A DNA stretch of 47,500 nucleotides from Selaginella moellendorffii (Eukaryota > Streptophyta > Lycopodiopsida > Selaginellales > Selaginellaceae). The translations under genes were made by a program, and so were the position numbers. Location: positions 928,731-976,230 of the forward strand of contig NW_003314320.1 of the NCBI RefSeq assembly GCF_000143415.4, written 5' to 3'. The notes under the pieces are model-generated. The model searched no databases. It was not told where the DNA came from and saw only the letters and a list, made by a program, of their open reading frames with translations. Shown here one piece after another: positions 43,661-47,500 of this stretch (the first letter of the stretch is position 1; each line of letters begins with the position of its first letter).

Positions 43661-43669
43661 TATATATAT
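43661..43669 (-). promoter_or_regulatory. TATA box of the arogenate dehydratase gene
   Basis: TATATATAT on either strand, just upstream of the minus-strand gene. With normal spacing transcription would begin near 43630-43637, which puts the frame's first ATG (43635) at or before the start of the message and favours the ATG at 43557. Confidence 0.6.
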
Positions 43670-43814
43670 CTCGCCCCCGCCTTTTACCTTTTCACCATTG
43701 ACTGGCAGGCAGCCGGTCAAAATTGGGGCTCCGGCACCACGGCTTTGACTGTTGCCCTAGACGTGAGCGCGGCGATGCGACACGTGGGAGGAGGGAGGCG
43801 AAAGCGCGGGTAGG

Positions 43815-46800
43815 AATCAAAGATTTGACTAGTTGGTTTTCCCAAAATCGCGTGATTTTTGCAAACCTATTGAAAAGGCTCGTTAGTCTCGACTGTGCCA
43901 TCCACGTTTCCATCTCACGACTAGTCTATGGACCATCAAAGAATTCAGTCTGTTATACGTGAATATGCTATACTAAGTTCTTGATGGGCATTGCAAGACC
44001 ACAAGAACATCGTTTGTGATTCATAGATGCAGATGTTCAAGCACCTAGATGGCTAGATTGGAATAGGCAAGTTTTCTCACAAGAAAATGCAAATGAAAAT
44101 TAAATTTTATTATATAAATATTTTCCTCCAATTTTATGAGTTGTACAAATTCTTTGGTAGTGTCATTTCTTTAGCAAGTGGCAAATAGCATATAACTTCT
44201 TTAGTATATAGTCAAAATATGATGTGTGTTATAAGTATTTCTATTTTTTTATCTATATAGAAGTATAGTATTTTTCTTTTCTAAAAAATTATTTTTCAAA
44301 AGAAATTCCTGTGCATATTTATTATCTAAAAAATAGTATACTATATTTAATATTAAGATATTTAAAATAATTTAATGCATATTGCATACATATTTCCTAT
44401 TATAATTAAAAAATTTACTATATTAGAATATAGATTTCTTCTATAAAGATAGTATAATTCCTCTTTCAAGGTTTATCAGTTTTTATAGAAAAAGCTTATC
44501 TTTCTGCTTGATTATGGTAGGAAAATTGATGGTAAGGTTTGGGTGTGAACCTAGAAGAATTTTTTATTGTTACATTTTACAAAGTATATAAACATATTCA
44601 CATCACATTTGAATTGTTGTAAAGATTGAAAAGGAATGTGTATGTGCATGCCTTTGGATCACATAGTGTCATAGGGAAGATAAACACTATAGTAGACTAC
44701 AACCTCACAAAAGGTAAAGTGAAAATGTTATTAGGGTTTTTCAACTTTTCTGAATGATACAGATTTATATTCTCAAACATACATAACCATGGGTTTTCTA
44801 CACATCTTTCACTCATTTTAGCATGTTTAGCTTGTTTCTTGCTTGCTACTCATTCTTTATTTGCTGCCCATTTTTTGCTTATTGCATTCTCTTAGGCTCT
44901 TCTCTTCAGCAAATAGATAGTAAGGCTAGGGTTCTTCCGGGTGTGATCAATTATAGGTAGTATTAACTTTCTATTGGCTTCTCCTCATGAGTATTGCAGT
45001 GCAATTTCATGTGTGTAGGTTTTAAGGAACTTGAGGGCAAGGATTGATTCTAGTGGTTGAGGATTTGTTGTGGGCTAGCCTCAAATGCAAGTTTTTTCTT
45101 ACAGTATCTCCACCATGGGTGTTGTAATAAGGTATGTGATTTTTTTTCTCAATCTAGCCATCATAATTTCTCATGTCTGTGGTTTCAAAGAGTAGGAGGG
45201 ACAAGATCAATTATAAACACTATTCTTTCTTCAAAACACACATTATATGTAAGTAACAATCAATTCTTTGTTTGTGAGTTGTGAGTTGCAATGACTTTTT
45301 TGTGTGTGTATGTGTGTATATAGCACTTATGGTGTATAGCTAGCACACCTCTCACTCACAAATATGCTCAAAACACACCAAAATCTCCTTCATAGCCAAA
45401 ACTCAATATATTATCAATTGTTTATCATACTTTATTGTGCCTTAAACTTGTAAGGAAGAAAGGTATATACCCTTCACTAACAAAGATTCCAGCTCTACTA
45501 GGAGATATAGCATACCTCAGATATATAGATCTTCTTTTCTAATTTTATAATGTTAGAAATTTTGATTGTATTCAAGTTTAAATTTATCTAAAACTTGCTA
45601 TTATTCGTATCCAGAGAAATGCACAATAATGTATGGCAGATAAGATTTTTCTTTCATCATCATGAAATTTAAATTTGAATTTATTTTTATTGCCTTTATA
45701 AAGTGGTACACAACCCTAAACACACCCACAAGATTTTACATGATAGAAAAACAAATTTAGGAATTATTTTATATAAAAAACATTCTAGTTAAAAATAATA
45801 AGTTAATATATTTCAGTAAGCTTATAACGAGTTTAAAATATTAAAAAGGACTGGTTTATATGAACTTCTCAAGAACACTAGATAGAATAGGATAGGATAG
45901 GATAAATGTTTGAAAATAAATAAACCATGCTTCATTAGGATTATAATTACATGAATTATACTAGTAATCTATATATAAAAGTTATTCAAAAGATTTTAAA
46001 AAAAACTGAAACATGTAACAATTTTCTATAAATTGTCTCCAGCTAAAAGATTTGAAATCATACATAGGAAACATAAATATGGAAAAGAGCACAATTTTAG
46101 TACACTAACAAAGTAGGGCCATTAAGCTAGTGATATATGATTTCATTTCTTAACTAAAATTTTAATGTTTGTAAATTTGGGATTTTTATACTTATCCTCA
46201 TGAAGCTCATGCTTTAGAAGTTTTTTTTCCTTAAGAAGGTCAAAATAAGGATATGGAAGATGAACAAAGTTCTAATATATAATGTTGGTCTAGGATAAAG
46301 GTCATAAATTTGAAGTGCTACTGAAAAAAGGGAAGATACAATAAAATAAAATCAAAACTTTAAGGATTGTTATAATTCAAATGTAGCAAATTGAATGAAA
46401 TGGGAGCAAATATGAAAATTTATTTTAACAAAACTTGATGATAGTATTGGTTCTAACATCTTGTAACTACTTCTGGAGTTATAATTGTTTAAACAAGACT
46501 TCATAGTTGGCTATGCCTCTGCAATAGCTTTGGGTTTTGGTAGTTGACAATCACTATATTATATAAATTGGTGATTTTATAAAATCTTCAAGTTCCTTAT
46601 ATAGTAGTGTGTAAAGCTTGGTTCATAAGATTTAATTTCTAAATGGTTCACAAAACCTAATTTCATTCTTCTTCTAGATGGGTTTAGTATAGAAATATGT
46701 ATACATACATAACTAATTAATTTTAAATTAAATAAAAATATCTTAAAATAACACTATTTATCCTATAGATTCTAGATGATAATAGATTATTTGAATTTAA

Positions 46801-47500
46801 ATTATATACTATACATTATATATTTATAAATATTTAACCATATATTATAAAACATTTGCATGTTTTATGCAACAACACTTGGTTTTCTTAATAGTAGTGT
46901 CATTGAATAATAAAATTGATCAATAGTTATAAAAATATTTATAATTTATGAATCAAGATTAATCTTATTGCATATTAACCATTAGATGGTAGAATAAAAA
47001 ATAATATACTAGGAAGTGTTTAGGAAAGTTTATAAATTATAACATGTTTATAAATTATAAATACAAGATTAATCTAAATGAATAACAACAGTTAGATGGT
47101 ACAATATCCTAGAATATCCAAGCATATTCTAGATATATCCATTACCATCCTGGTCCCCCTACAGGTTTTGCTTTATCAAACCAAATAATGAAAAAAATAT
47201 AATGTTATAAATTAAAAAGCATAGAGATATGTATTTTACAACTATTTTACAATTTTGGAGTTGATCAAAATATCCAGTGTTTGCTTCCCAGTGAGGAGCA
47301 CAGTGCCGATGTAGCAGCTTTGCACACTGGCACTCTCGAGTTATTGTCACTGCAAGCACTGATATGAACGTGACTGGCCACTCAATTGATTAGTGAAAGA
47401 GTAGTGTTTATGATTATTTCCAAACTGGATAGCAAGAGAAATCGATTTGTACTTGAGAGAACAACAAGGTCCTGGACTGACAAACATCACTGCTTGAAGT
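43815..47500. other. AT-rich region without a gene
   Basis: About 3.7 kb of AT-rich DNA with poly-A and poly-T runs, a short ATAGG repeat near 45885-45905 and TG-rich stretches near 45300. No protein similarity, LTR pair, tRNA or rRNA was recognised. The two ends of 46940-47110 share a loosely similar phrase (AAGATTAATCT and TTAGATGGTA) twice, too weak to define a unit. Confidence 0.55.

Noticed and set aside
45885-45905. ATAGG microsatellite
   Set aside because: Only four units; ordinary in AT-rich DNA.

Overview
The window looks like nuclear DNA of a land plant, most likely a lycophyte of the Selaginella type. The genes are clear relatives of land-plant families: a SCARECROW-LIKE 32 GRAS factor, FBL4, arogenate dehydratase, F-box/PP2, PLS-class PPR, E2F and kinesin-8. 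Their introns are mostly only about 45-65 bases, and compact GC-richer gene islands alternate with AT-rich transposon-derived DNA. The organism is an inference; no marker was compared with a database.

Layout. 1-9060: two nested Ty3/gypsy retrotransposons on the minus strand. An old, heavily decayed gag-pol (6080-9055, with its integrase displaced to 1-610) is interrupted by a younger chromodomain-bearing element (638-5943). The younger element keeps a putative 2.3 kb 3' LTR with a hexanucleotide satellite, but has lost its 5' LTR, gag and protease by an internal deletion. 9060-13730: AT-rich DNA with a palindromic AT microsatellite and a complete 674 bp TRIM-like miniature LTR retrotransposon (11401-12074).

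13730-25625 is a dense gene island: a UDP-glycosyltransferase, an E2F transcription factor (13 exons), a kinesin-8 type motor (16 exons), FBL4 on the minus strand (8 exons) convergent with the kinesin, and a GDSL/SGNH esterase divergent from FBL4. 25626-30509 is mostly non-coding with two broken PPR fragments. 30510-43635 is a second island: SCL32 (minus), a 1037-residue coiled-coil protein that may be MEE22/EMB1611-like (minus), an F-box/PP2 protein (plus, head-to-head with the previous gene), an intronless PPR gene, and an intronless plastid arogenate dehydratase (minus). 43700-47500 is AT-rich and shows no gene.

Possible links between genes: the E2F gene has a matching E2F site in its own promoter, and the kinesin next to it has a consensus E2F site flanked by two telo-boxes in its leader region. 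This would fit co-regulation in dividing cells, but it rests on sequence motifs alone. No new multi-gene system is evident. The most unusual structures are a template-switch inversion inside the younger reverse transcriptase, the TRIM with purely transitional LTR divergence, and a PPR reading frame whose end runs into a repeat. All gene models come from reading splice sites by eye and have no transcript support.
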